Notes: a model not told the origin generated them from the sequence alone. A stretch of 14,782 nucleotides of DNA from Pseudomonadota bacterium (GCA_021778935.1 JAJYBQ010000028.1:1-14782), one strand, 5' to 3'. Positions 1 through 7,509 are shown, counted from the stretch's first letter. Numbers and translations are program-made.

Positions 1-1
1 G

Positions 2-370
2 AACGGCTTCGAAACCCGCATCGGGGAAAACGCCGTCAAGCTCTCGGGCGGGCAGCGCCAGCGTCTGTCGATCGCGCGCGCCCTGCTCAAGGATGCGCCC
101 ATCCTGCTGCTCGACGAAGCGACCTCGGCACTGGACTCGGAGTCCGAGCGGACGATCCAGATGTCGCTCGAACGCCTGATGCGCGACCGCACCACCTTCG
201 TCGTCGCCCACCGGCTGTCGACCATCGAACATGCCGACCGTATCGTGGCGATGGAGCACGGCCGGATCGCCGAGCTCGGCACCCATGCCGAGCTGCTGGC
301 CCATGGCGGGCTCTACGCCAATCTGCACCGGATCCAGTTCTCCGCTGCCCGGGCGCCCGAGGCGGCATGA
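2..370 (+). CDS. msbA: Lipid A export ABC transporter MsbA, C-terminal part (cut by window edge)
   Basis: The last 122 codons of an ABC exporter are visible and the 5' part lies outside the window. The segment is the nucleotide-binding domain: signature motif LSGGQRQR at visible residues 14-21, Walker B ILLLDEA at 34-40, D-loop SALD at 42-45, and the switch histidine in VVAHRLS at 67-73. The ending LHRIQF plus a short tail is the ending I know from MsbA (E. coli ends in nearly the same residues), which favours MsbA over a generic exporter. MsbA is an inner-membrane homodimer that uses ATP to flip lipid A-core from the cytoplasmic to the periplasmic leaflet. That role fits the LPS glycosyltransferase genes downstream. 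The family is clear; the exact substrate is inferred from the C-terminus and context. Confidence 0.9.
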   Translation, partial: NGFETRIGENAVKLSGGQRQRLSIARALLKDAPILLLDEATSALDSESERTIQMSLERLMRDRTTFVVAHRLSTIEHADRIVAMEHGRIAELGTHAELLAHGGLYANLHRIQFSAARAPEAA

Positions 371-501
371 CACGCGTCGGTGCAATCGAACCGCCGTTTT
401 GCATCGTTTTTCTGATGAAGCGCTAATCGCCGCAGCACCGCCCGCGCGGCGGATTGCCTAAACTATCGTACTTTCGTACGGGTTCAACGACACGCTCCGC
501 A

Positions 502-1605
502 ATGACGTTCCTCATCGAAGCGCTTCTCTCCTGCCTGCTGACCGCCGGGCTGATCGTCTGGCTGCGCCGGCCCGCGCTCCGCTTCGGGTTGGTCGATCAC
601 ACCGGCGGGCGCAAGCGGCATGGGGGAGCGGTACCGCGGATCGGCGGACTGTCCCTGACCCTCGGATTCTCGGTGGTGCTGCTGTTCTCCGCCTCCGTCC
701 TGTCCCATTACGCGATTGCGCTCGTCGCCGTCGCCGCCCTTGCCGCGGTCGGACTCCTCGACGACATGGGCGAGGTGTCGGCGCGGACCAAACTCGCCGT
801 GCAGGCGCTCGCCGCCCTGCTGATGACCTCCTGGGCCAACCTGTTCCTGACCAATCTCGGCAACCTGTTCGGGCACGGCCCGGTCGAACTGCGCAACTGG
901 GGCATTCCGCTCACCCTCTTCGCGACGGTGGCGGTGATCAACGGCCTCAACATGCTCGACGGGCTCGACGGCCTGGCGGGCGGGGTGGCGTTCTCCAATC
1001 TCAGCTTCTTCGCATTCCTCGCCGCATTCCTCGGGGATCTCGACGCCGTCAAGCTGCTCACGGTGCTGCTGGGCGCCATCGCCGGATTCCTGGCGTTCAA
1101 CCTGCCGCACCCGTGGCGCAGCGCCCAGCGCCGCACCTTTCTCGGCGACACCGGCAGTCTGGTTCTCGGTTTCTTCGTCGCCTGGTTCTCCGTGGCCCTG
1201 ACGCAGCAGCCCGCGGCCCACGTTCCGCCCATCGTCATGCCCTGGGTGCTCGGCGTCATCCTGCTGGACACATTCACCGTCACCATCCGCCGCACGCTGC
1301 GCCGGCGCGACCCGACCGTGCCCGACCGCGGCCACATCCACCACCTGCTGCTGCGGCGCGGATTCACCGAACGGCAAACGCTGGCGATCCTGCTGGGCGG
1401 CAATGCGCTGCTGGGTCTGATCGGAATCGTGCTCTGGCGGTCCGGAGTTCCGGACCGGGTCAGTTTCCTGCTGTTTCTCGGCGTCATCGCCGCCTACGTG
1501 GCGGCGTTTCTGTTTCCCAACCGGCTGTTCCGGCGGCGCGGCCGGGCCATGGCGCAGCCGGAAGCGCCCATTCCCGGTAGCGCGCGCGGCGGCGGAACGT
1601 CCTAG
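502..1605 (+). CDS. WecA-like undecaprenyl-phosphate sugar-1-phosphate transferase (MraY family)
   Basis: A polytopic membrane enzyme of 367 residues with the full MraY/WecA motif set. These are the metal-binding pair in LLDDMGEV (Asp87-Asp88), NGLNMLDGLDGL at 147-158, FLGDTGS around 213-219, and a cytoplasmic HIHH motif at 278-281, which is typical of WecA-type rather than MraY enzymes. The family moves a sugar-1-phosphate (often GlcNAc or a relative) from a UDP-sugar to undecaprenyl phosphate, starting O-antigen or another lipid-linked glycan. The donor sugar cannot be read from sequence. I chose the ATG at 502 because the first membrane helix starts right after it. A TTG at 454 would add 16 residues unlike the family. 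No strong Shine-Dalgarno is seen. A 131-bp gap separates it from msbA, so it may have its own promoter. The C-terminal tail (about 25 residues) is basic and then low complexity. Confidence 0.9.
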   Translation: MTFLIEALLSCLLTAGLIVWLRRPALRFGLVDHTGGRKRHGGAVPRIGGLSLTLGFSVVLLFSASVLSHYAIALVAVAALAAVGLLDDMGEVSARTKLAVQALAALLMTSWANLFLTNLGNLFGHGPVELRNWGIPLTLFATVAVINGLNMLDGLDGLAGGVAFSNLSFFAFLAAFLGDLDAVKLLTVLLGAIAGFLAFNLPHPWRSAQRRTFLGDTGSLVLGFFVAWFSVALTQQPAAHVPPIVMPWVLGVILLDTFTVTIRRTLRRRDPTVPDRGHIHHLLLRRGFTERQTLAILLGGNALLGLIGIVLWRSGVPDRVSFLLFLGVIAAYVAAFLFPNRLFRRRGRAMAQPEAPIPGSARGGGTS

Positions 1606-1644
1606 GATCTCCGGACATTCCCCGCCCCCGAGCGATCTGCCAAA

Positions 1645-2187
1645 ATGTCCGTCATGATTGCCCCCCTTTTCGACACGCTCAAGTACGTGGAACGCCTCCA
1701 GGATGCCGGCGTTCCGGAAAGGCAGGCCAAGGCCGAGGCCGAAGTCCTGCGCGATGCGCTGTCGGAGTCGCTCGTCACCGTGTTGGCGGGCAAGGAGGAC
1801 ATCCGGATCGCCAAGGACGAACTGCAAGGAGAAATCCGTGCATTCCGGGAGGATCTGCAGGGCCAGATCCGGGCCGTCAAGGAGGAACTCCAGGGGGAAA
1901 TCCGGGCATTCCGGGAGGATCTGCAAGGCCAGATCCGAGCCGTCAAGGAGGAACTCCAGGGGGAAATCCGGGCCGTCCGGGAGGATCTGCAAGGCCAGAT
2001 CCGAGCGGTCAAGGAGGAACTCCAGGGGGAAATCCGGGCGATCAAGGAAGATATCCGGACGCTTCAGGAAGAAACCCGTGCGATCCGGGCGGACATGAAG
2101 GCCATGGAAATGAAACTGACCATTCGCACCGGCGGCATGATGACCGTCATGACCGGCGTCCTCTACACGCTGCTCCGGTTGCACTGA
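1645..2187 (+). CDS. DUF1640-like coiled-coil protein with C-terminal membrane segment and repeat-expanded stalk
   Basis: The N-terminus (about residues 7-35: FDTLKYVERLQDAGVPERQA and on) resembles the bacterial DUF1640/CCDC90-like family. In that family a short helical head leads into a coiled coil and ends in one membrane helix. The stalk here (about 55-150) is almost entirely 11-residue units alternating GEIRAFREDLQ and GQIRAVKEELQ. An 11-residue spacing suggests a hendecad coiled coil rather than a classic heptad. The last 20 or so residues (GGMMTVMTGVLYTLL) are hydrophobic enough for a membrane anchor. The start at 1645 is the first ATG; an ATG at 1654 is equally possible. The gene sits 39 bp after the WecA-like gene and 42 bp before a glycosyltransferase, in the same direction. 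Its role is unknown. A Wzz-like chain-length role is tempting from the topology idea but is not supported by any motif. Confidence 0.75.
   Translation: MSVMIAPLFDTLKYVERLQDAGVPERQAKAEAEVLRDALSESLVTVLAGKEDIRIAKDELQGEIRAFREDLQGQIRAVKEELQGEIRAFREDLQGQIRAVKEELQGEIRAVREDLQGQIRAVKEELQGEIRAIKEDIRTLQEETRAIRADMKAMEMKLTIRTGGMMTVMTGVLYTLLRLH
1831..2028 (+). repeat. Three tandem 66-bp units (each two 11-codon halves) inside a coiled-coil gene
   Basis: Units begin at 1831, 1897 and 1963. A partial fourth begins at 2029 and diverges after about 15 bases. By eye, units 1 and 2 differ at 3 of 66 positions and units 2 and 3 at 3 of 66. The differences between units 1 and 2 are all at third codon positions; between 2 and 3 a Phe codon becomes Val. 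Each unit encodes 22 residues made of two related 11-residue halves, so the repeat is in frame and can gain or lose units without breaking the protein. The near identity points to recent duplication or ongoing homogenisation. Confidence 0.95.
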
Positions 2188-2229
2188 TCCCACCACGCCG
2201 GCAACCGGCGGCGGACTCGACACTCCCCC

Positions 2230-3132
2230 ATGTTCAGCATCCTCATCCCCACCTGGAACAACCTGCCGTTTCTGAAACTGTGCGTCGACAGCATCCGCCG
2301 GCACTCGGCCTTCGACCACGAGATCCTCGTCCACGTCAACGACGGTTCGGACGGAACGCTGGAGTGGGTGCGCAGCCAGGGGCTGCGCCATACCCGCAGC
2401 ACCGGCAACATCGGCATCTGCTTCGCGCTCAACCAGTTGAGCCGTCTGGCCAACCGCGACTGGCTTCTCTACCTGAACGACGACATGGTCTGCACGCCGG
2501 GCTGGGACACCGCGCTGCAGGCCGCGACCTCACGGCTCGCGACACCGCTCTGCTTTCTTTCGTCGCTCGTCATCGAGCCCAACCAAGGCACGAACGCCAA
2601 CGTCCTGTGCCGCAACTTCGGGACGGGGCCGGAATCCTTCGACGAGGCGGGATTGCTGGCCTACGCCGCATCCCTGCGCGAAGCCGACCGCGGCGGCGTC
2701 GCCAGCCAACCGACACTCGTGCGGCGGGAGGTCTGGCATCTGGTTGGCGGGTACAGCATCGAGTTCGGCCCCGGCATGAGCAGCGATGACGACTTTCTGA
2801 TGAAACTCTGGATCGCCGGGTGCCGCGACTTCCACCTCGTCGGCGGCAGCCTCGTCTATCACTTCGCCTGCCGCAGCACCGGCCGCGTGCGCCGCAACCG
2901 CGGACATCGGGAGTTCCTGATGAAATGGGGCATCACCTGGCGCGAGTTCCAGCGGGACTATGTTCAGCGATCCGCCACCGTCCCACCCGGCGAACTGCCG
3001 GCCGTGCCCGCACCCAGCACGCAAGGCAGGATGAAGCGGATGTTCCACGGCGCCAAGGGGTTCCCGCTCGAAGATCTCCGCGCCTGGGACGAAAACCCCA
3101 GCCGGCACCTCGTGCTCTCCGAAGCGCCCTGA
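2230..3132 (+). CDS. Family 2 glycosyltransferase (LPS/O-antigen sugar transfer)
   Basis: A soluble GT-A fold enzyme of 300 residues. The first strand is MFSILIPTWNN at the N-terminus. The nucleotide-sugar loop is NDGSDGT at 37-43, and the metal-binding DxD equivalent is NDD at 83-85 in LYLNDDMVCTPGWD. The acceptor-side acidic cluster DDD lies at 186-188 and a conserved-looking His at 211 (VYHF). This arrangement is standard for inverting GT2 enzymes, which move a sugar from a nucleotide donor to a growing glycan at the inner face of the membrane. Donor and acceptor are unknown. The ATG at 2230 is the natural start because the first beta strand follows immediately, although no Shine-Dalgarno precedes it. 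The stop TGA overlaps the ATG of the next small ORF (ATGA), suggesting translational coupling. Confidence 0.88.
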   Translation: MFSILIPTWNNLPFLKLCVDSIRRHSAFDHEILVHVNDGSDGTLEWVRSQGLRHTRSTGNIGICFALNQLSRLANRDWLLYLNDDMVCTPGWDTALQAATSRLATPLCFLSSLVIEPNQGTNANVLCRNFGTGPESFDEAGLLAYAASLREADRGGVASQPTLVRREVWHLVGGYSIEFGPGMSSDDDFLMKLWIAGCRDFHLVGGSLVYHFACRSTGRVRRNRGHREFLMKWGITWREFQRDYVQRSATVPPGELPAVPAPSTQGRMKRMFHGAKGFPLEDLRAWDENPSRHLVLSEAP

Positions 3133-3260
3133 TGAACCGCTACGTCATGATTCCGGCCACGCTGCCAAGGAAACTGAAGATCGAACACCTCGCGCCCGCG
3201 CAACTTCCGGGCGACTGGCGCGGCCTTTCCGCACGGGAATCGCTGCAGGCGACGCGGTGA
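3132..3260 (+). CDS. Small 42-residue ORF, possibly a remnant of a RES-domain protein
   Basis: This short frame lies exactly between two glycosyltransferase genes and shares 4-nt overlaps with both: ATGA with the stop upstream at 3132, and GTGA with a possible GTG start downstream at 3257. Its sequence, with MIPATLPRKLKIEHLAP followed by QLPGDWRGLS and ESLQATR, reminds me of the middle of RES-domain proteins (NAD-degrading toxins). Those have a strand ending in a pattern like 'IP..L.IE.L.P..LP..WR' before a conserved G-D-x-W block. Here the frame stops where that block should begin, and both the N-terminal part with catalytic residues and the C-terminal part are missing. If the resemblance is real it is an inactive fragment. 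It could equally be a real small coupling peptide or a non-functional linker. The RES match is from memory and not verified. Confidence 0.35.
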   Translation: MNRYVMIPATLPRKLKIEHLAPAQLPGDWRGLSARESLQATR

Positions 3261-3274
3261 GCCGCGACAGTCCC

Positions 3275-4033
3275 ATGCCGCCGATATCCGCCGTCCTCAT
3301 CACCCGCAACGCCGCCTCCCAACTGGAAGCATGCCTCGACGCGGTTTCGTTCTGCGACGAAATCCTCGTCGTCGATAGCGGCAGCACCGACGAGACCGTG
3401 GCGATCGCGCAGCGCCACGGCGCCCGCGTGATCGCAACCCACTGGCGGGGATTCGGGCCGCAGAAGCAATTCGCGGTGGAACAGGCGGGGAACGACTGGG
3501 TGCTCTGCATCGATGCCGACGAGCGGGTGAGCGAGCCGCTGCGCGACGCCATCCGCGCAGCGCTCGCCGCCCCGGCCTTCACCGCCTATGCATTTCCCCG
3601 CTGCAACCGCTTCCTCGGGCGCTACCTGCGCCATGGCGAAGGCTATCCGGACTGGAGTCTACGGCTCTTCGACCGCCGCCATGCGCGGTGGTCGGACGAC
3701 GCGGTCCACGAGAAGGTGATCGCCGACGGCGCGGCGGGACGCCTGCACGGCGACCTGGTCCATGACTCGGCGGAAACCCTGGAACACTATCTGGAAAAGC
3801 AGAACCGCTACACGACCCTGGCGGCGCAAGCCGCCCATGCACGTGGCAAGCAAGCCGGCGCGGCGCAGCTGCTGCTGTCGCCGACGTTGCGGTTTTTCAA
3901 GTTCTATGTGCTGCGGCTGGGTTTCCTCGACGGCGTCCCGGGTCTGATCCACATCCTGATCGGCTGCGGCAGCAGTTTCCTGAAGTATGCGAAGCTGCGG
4001 GCGATGCAGACCCGGCCTCCCCTCCCCCGATGA
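3275..4033 (+). CDS. WaaE/LgtF-type family 2 glycosyltransferase of LPS core
   Basis: A GT2 enzyme of 252 residues with the signature of the LPS core beta-glucosyltransferase group (WaaE, LgtF). It opens with ISAVLITRNAA, has the donor loop DSGSTDET at 34-41 and the DxD motif CIDADER around 78-84. A C-terminal amphipathic segment ends with a pattern like FFKFYVLRLGFLDGVPGL near 207-224, which is diagnostic for this group and probably contacts the membrane. WaaE and LgtF add glucose to heptose I of the inner core; the acceptor here is inferred. I prefer the ATG at 3275 because it directly precedes the first strand. A GTG at 3257, overlapping the stop of the small ORF upstream, would add six residues and allow coupling. 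The stop overlaps the ATG of the next gene (ATGA at 4030-4033). Confidence 0.88.
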   Translation: MPPISAVLITRNAASQLEACLDAVSFCDEILVVDSGSTDETVAIAQRHGARVIATHWRGFGPQKQFAVEQAGNDWVLCIDADERVSEPLRDAIRAALAAPAFTAYAFPRCNRFLGRYLRHGEGYPDWSLRLFDRRHARWSDDAVHEKVIADGAAGRLHGDLVHDSAETLEHYLEKQNRYTTLAAQAAHARGKQAGAAQLLLSPTLRFFKFYVLRLGFLDGVPGLIHILIGCGSSFLKYAKLRAMQTRPPLPR

Positions 4034-5256
4034 TGCAGTTCCGGCAACGCCTCAAGAACTCGCCGATCTATCATCTGGAATGCCTGCGGCGCACGCTGCG
4101 CATCCTGGCGATGAACGCTGCGCTGCCCCGCCCCGCGCGCCATGCGCATCGCCGCGGCATCAAGATCGGACTGGTCAAGCGGGGCGGCATCGGCGACTGG
4201 ATCCTTTTCACCCCCGCCTTCGAAGCCCTGCGAAACGGATTTGCCGGACAGGACACCGAGATCGTCGTCTACACGGAGGCCCGCACCGCCGAAATCGCGC
4301 GGATGACCGCGCTCGCCGACCGCATCGCCGTGTTCGACCGCCACGCCGTACGCAAGCGCGCGGGCGTCCGCCATGATCTGCTCTCCGGCGTGCGGCGGGA
4401 AGCGTTCGACGTCTGGATCGACGCCGACATCTCGCGCACCAACATCGGCGATGCGTTCGCCCTGGCCAGCGCCGCCCCGATCCGCATCGGCTACGCGGCC
4501 AGTGCTCTCGAGCGCTGCCACGCGCGGATCGAGCGGCGGGCCTACACCGACCTGCTCCCGGACGAAACCGGGAAAGTCCACATGTCGGTGCGCTTCGACC
4601 GCCTGATCCGACACGCGATTGCGCGCGCCGCCCCCTCGCCGCGCAGCGGTGCCGCGCCGGTCCAGCGGCAATCGGGCCTGCGGGCATACGCCTGGCAAGG
4701 CGGGGAGAGCCGCACGCTGGTGATCGCCCCGGCGGCCAGTTCCACCAGCCGCATCTGGCCGGCGGAACGCTTCGCCGAACTGGCGGCACGCCTGGCACGC
4801 GATCACGGCCTGCGGCCCGTCGTCGTCGGTGCGGCCGCGGATGCGGAACTCTGCAACCGGATCGCATCGCAGTTGACCGACTTCGATGTGCTGTGCCGGA
4901 CCGGACAACACACCCTGGCCGGACTGTTCGACCTGATCCGCGATGCGCGGCTGCTCCTCACCAGCGACAGCGCGCCGATGCACATCGGCCGCCTGACCGG
5001 CACGCCGACCGTGGCGATGGTGTCGGGCGCGGACTTCACCAGCTACGCCGACTATCCGCCCTCACCACATTTCGCCGTGGCCAGCCATCCCGACCGCAGC
5101 TGTTTCGATTGCCGGTGGTATTGCATCCACCCGGTGCCCGATCCGGGAGCGAACCGGCGGTGCCTTGCCGAGGTCGGGGTCGAGCAGGCTGGGGCTTTGG
5201 CAAACCGGCTCCTGCAGATGCACCACGACACCTGCGCAGTTCCCCAATCACGTTGA
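4030..5256 (+). CDS. Family 9 glycosyltransferase, heptosyltransferase-like (WaaC/WaaF/WaaQ relative)
   Basis: A GT-B enzyme of 408 residues. The GT9 N-terminal motif KRGGIGDWILFTPAFEALR carries the likely catalytic Asp56. The C-terminal half has the ADP-heptose-binding pattern: APAASSTSRIWPAERFAELA with its WPAERFAEL block, then the LTSDSAPMHIGRLTGTPTVA block. Family members transfer L,D-heptose from ADP-heptose to Kdo or heptose of the inner core, so a late-core heptosyl or related transfer is likely. Two features depart from the simplest WaaC/WaaF layout. About 43 residues precede the usual first strand (IKIGLVKRGGIGD). Near the C-terminus there is a cluster of four cysteines spaced C-x2-C-x3-C-x12-C, as in many GT9 proteins of unassigned specificity. 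It overlaps the upstream gene by 4 nt, indicating one transcript. Confidence 0.87.
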   Translation: MMQFRQRLKNSPIYHLECLRRTLRILAMNAALPRPARHAHRRGIKIGLVKRGGIGDWILFTPAFEALRNGFAGQDTEIVVYTEARTAEIARMTALADRIAVFDRHAVRKRAGVRHDLLSGVRREAFDVWIDADISRTNIGDAFALASAAPIRIGYAASALERCHARIERRAYTDLLPDETGKVHMSVRFDRLIRHAIARAAPSPRSGAAPVQRQSGLRAYAWQGGESRTLVIAPAASSTSRIWPAERFAELAARLARDHGLRPVVVGAAADAELCNRIASQLTDFDVLCRTGQHTLAGLFDLIRDARLLLTSDSAPMHIGRLTGTPTVAMVSGADFTSYADYPPSPHFAVASHPDRSCFDCRWYCIHPVPDPGANRRCLAEVGVEQAGALANRLLQMHHDTCAVPQSR

Positions 5257-5277
5257 CGGGATTTTCGGCAAGCCACC

Positions 5278-6477
5278 ATGAACGTATACACCCCCATCGG
5301 TTACCTTGCCGTATCCGTGGTTCTGCTCGCCATTGCCGCAAGTCCGGCTTTCCGTGCTGCCGATGCATCTTGGCATACCCAGACCAACCGCACCTCGACG
5401 ATCGACGGCCTCCGGGGATTTCTGGCACTCGCCGTATTCTTTCACCACGCCACGATCTACCACCGCTACCTCACGAATGGCGTCTGGGAGATTCCGCCGT
5501 CGGCGTTCTACACCCAACTGGGGCAGTCCGCCGTGATCCTGTTTTTCATGATCACCGGATACCTTTTTTGGGGAAAGGCGACCGATGCGCAAGGACGTCT
5601 CGATTGGCGGACCCTGTACCTCGGGCGGATATTCCGGATCGGTCCGATGTATTACCTGGTGACGATCGCGATGCTGGCGATCGCCATCGGAACGACCGGC
5701 TTCCGGCTGCAGGAACCCGCACCCGCGCTCGCGCACGAGTTGGCACGCTTGTCCCTGTTGGGATACTTCGGCCCCGGGTCGATCAACGGCTACCCAAATG
5801 CGTGGGTCATTCTCGCCGGCGTCACCTGGACGCTTCATTACGAGTGGCTTTTCTATCTTCTGGTCCTGCCGATCTCGACGATCCTCTTTGCCAAGCCAAG
5901 GGTTCATCTCCCCTATGCTGCAACGGGGTTCATCGTGGCGGTTGCGATGCTCTTCCACCATCCCACCATCAACGCCGCCGGATACGCAGCGTTCTTCACC
6001 GGCATGCTCTGTTCGTCCTTGCGCGCCACCGGCTTCGCCATTGACCCGCGGCAGCCCGCGAACTGGATCGCATCCGGAATTTGCCTGCTGGTGCTCGGCA
6101 TTCTCGTCAATCTGTCCAGCGCATATGCCCCGATTCCGATCCTCCTGCTCGCAGCCCTCTTTCTGCTCATCAGTTCCGGCTGCACGATGTTTGGCATCCT
6201 GGATTGGCGTGCGTCGAAGCGGCTGGGCGAGATCAGTTACGGCATTTACCTGCTGCAGGGGTTGGTCCTGTACGCCGTTCTCCGTCCCCAGATCTTCCGG
6301 GAATTTGCGCTTCGCTCCGCCGCGACGTATTGGGGGGTCGTGCTCGTTGCCGCCACGGCCTTGATCGTTGTCGCGCTGGCCAGCCATGTCACCATCGAGA
6401 AGCCGGGAATCCGGATCGGACGTCGGATTGCCTTCCGCATGAAGCAACCGCTCCTGTTTCCCGGAAAAACGCCGTGA
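5278..6477 (+). CDS. OafA/YrhL-type membrane acyltransferase (acyltransferase family 3)
   Basis: An integral membrane protein of 399 residues with about ten hydrophobic segments. Family 3 motifs are present: IDGLRGFLALAVFFHH at 42-57 with the conserved R and H positions, GQSAVILFFMITGYLFW at 82-98 (the 'FF.isGyL' block), and RIFRIGPMYYL around 117-127. These enzymes move an acyl group, usually acetyl, across the inner membrane onto periplasmic O-antigen or other glycans, so O-antigen or core O-acetylation is the likely job. There is no C-terminal SGNH domain, so it is the short type. It begins 21 bp after the GT9 stop. Hand counts on four 60-base lines gave 53-60 percent GC, against 72 percent in a dnaE line. 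Recent transfer is plausible, though membrane proteins are often less GC-rich. Confidence 0.87.
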   Translation: MNVYTPIGYLAVSVVLLAIAASPAFRAADASWHTQTNRTSTIDGLRGFLALAVFFHHATIYHRYLTNGVWEIPPSAFYTQLGQSAVILFFMITGYLFWGKATDAQGRLDWRTLYLGRIFRIGPMYYLVTIAMLAIAIGTTGFRLQEPAPALAHELARLSLLGYFGPGSINGYPNAWVILAGVTWTLHYEWLFYLLVLPISTILFAKPRVHLPYAATGFIVAVAMLFHHPTINAAGYAAFFTGMLCSSLRATGFAIDPRQPANWIASGICLLVLGILVNLSSAYAPIPILLLAALFLLISSGCTMFGILDWRASKRLGEISYGIYLLQGLVLYAVLRPQIFREFALRSAATYWGVVLVAATALIVVALASHVTIEKPGIRIGRRIAFRMKQPLLFPGKTP

Positions 6478-6507
6478 GGCGTGCCCGACGGGATGGAGAA
6501 AACCCAA

Positions 6508-7509
6508 CTACCGATTGCGCAGCATCCGTTTGACCCGCAACACCGGCGCGTACACCCGCGGGCACCCCGCAAGCAGCAGCATCCGCAAGCGCAGCGCCGG
6601 CTTTACGTCGTACCGGCCCGCGGCGAGCGCAAGGCGCGCAAGGAAGGTCGGCGCATCGAACATCGCCCGAATGAATCGCTCCCGCGCCTGCTGTGCCGCC
6701 AATGCGGCGCGCATCGCGCCGCCGACCCCTGCGGTCTCGGCATCGCGCTGCAACTGTTCGATTTCCGCCAGCGCAAACCGGTTTCCGCGCTGAAAGCGGG
6801 CCAGCATTTCGCCGACCGACGCCGGGGTCCGCTTTCCCGACAATCCGCCCCGGCGATACCACACCAACGGCTCCCGAAGGCTGACGGCGCCGCCGGAAAC
6901 GATCGCCCGAAAGGTCATGATCTGATCCTCCGCCGCCGCACCGGCCATCATGGGCCCGAAACGCTCGAACAGCCGCCGCGACCAGGCGTGCGCCGCCCCG
7001 ACGAGAAAGGGCCTCCTCGCGGCCCAGTCCGCGAGGCTGCGATAGGTTCCCAGGTCGTCGGGCGCGATGCGCCCATGCAGCGCGCCGGCATCATCCATGT
7101 CCGTCAGGTCGGTCGCGATCAGGTCGTCCCGCCCTCCGCGCTCCCGCCAGAACCGGACCACGCGTTCGCAGCGTTCCGGAACCGAAATGTCGTCCCCCGC
7201 CGCGACGAACAGCAGTTCCCCCTGCGCCATCGCGGCAAGCCGCGACAGATGCGCGCTGATCCCTTCATTGATTTCGTTGCGGCGGACCGTGACGCGATGC
7301 GGGCCCTGGTAGCCGCGCACCGCCGATTCGATCGCCGCATAGGTGCCGTCCGACGATGCATCGTCCGAAATCAGAATCTCGGTCGGTTCCCAGGTCTGCG
7401 CGAGCGCGCCGCGCACGGCATCGGCGATGAATCGCTCCTGGTTGTAGGCGACCAGCAGGATGGAGACCAAGGGGCGGCTCGCCGCCAGGTCATTGTTCGA
7501 TTGCCCCAT
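6508..7509 (-). CDS. Family 2 glycosyltransferase on the opposite strand
   Basis: A GT2 enzyme of 333 residues (from the chosen start). The first strand is PLVSILLVAYNQERF at 13-27, the donor loop is SDDASSDGT at 48-56, and the metal motif is AAGDD at 103-107 in place of a strict DxD. An acidic AAAED motif lies further on, followed by WYRRGG. A helical C-terminal region of about 100 residues, rich in Arg, Ala and Leu, follows the catalytic domain. It should transfer a sugar in LPS or O-antigen assembly; donor and acceptor are not readable. The start is uncertain. The Met at 7509 (MGQSNND) leaves room for a divergent promoter region, whereas Mets at 7557 and 7617 would extend into, or overlap, the 5' end of the rightward GT4 gene. 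The gene faces the acyltransferase tail-to-tail with 30 bp between stops. Confidence 0.85.
   Translation of the reverse strand: MGQSNNDLAASRPLVSILLVAYNQERFIADAVRGALAQTWEPTEILISDDASSDGTYAAIESAVRGYQGPHRVTVRRNEINEGISAHLSRLAAMAQGELLFVAAGDDISVPERCERVVRFWRERGGRDDLIATDLTDMDDAGALHGRIAPDDLGTYRSLADWAARRPFLVGAAHAWSRRLFERFGPMMAGAAAEDQIMTFRAIVSGGAVSLREPLVWYRRGGLSGKRTPASVGEMLARFQRGNRFALAEIEQLQRDAETAGVGGAMRAALAAQQARERFIRAMFDAPTFLARLALAAGRYDVKPALRLRMLLLAGCPRVYAPVLRVKRMLRNR

Noticed and set aside
367..426. A 19-codon ORF overlapping the msbA stop (ATGA) and ending TAA.
   Set aside because: It is too short, has no recognisable match and no downstream continuation in any frame. It could be the head of a lost gene, but nothing supports that beyond the overlap.
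454..501. An upstream TTG start for the WecA-like gene.
   Set aside because: It would add 16 polar residues before the first membrane helix, with no ribosome site. The ATG at 502 gives the family-typical N-terminus.
1831..2040. The 66-bp repeats as a CRISPR array or intergenic repeat.
   Set aside because: Units are contiguous with no unique spacers, and they stay in frame within a coherent coiled-coil protein.
2196..2210. A 6-bp stem with a 3-nt loop between the coiled-coil gene and the first GT2, considered as a terminator.
   Set aside because: There is no T run after it, and such short GC stems are common by chance at this base composition.
484..2391. A 635-codon open frame on the minus strand, and similar long antisense frames opposite dnaE (10030-12702 and 12811-14553).
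   Set aside because: Each lies opposite genes with clear family motifs. Their products are low-complexity, rich in Arg, Gly, Pro, Gln, Glu and His, as expected for shadow frames in high-GC DNA, and have no recognisable domain.
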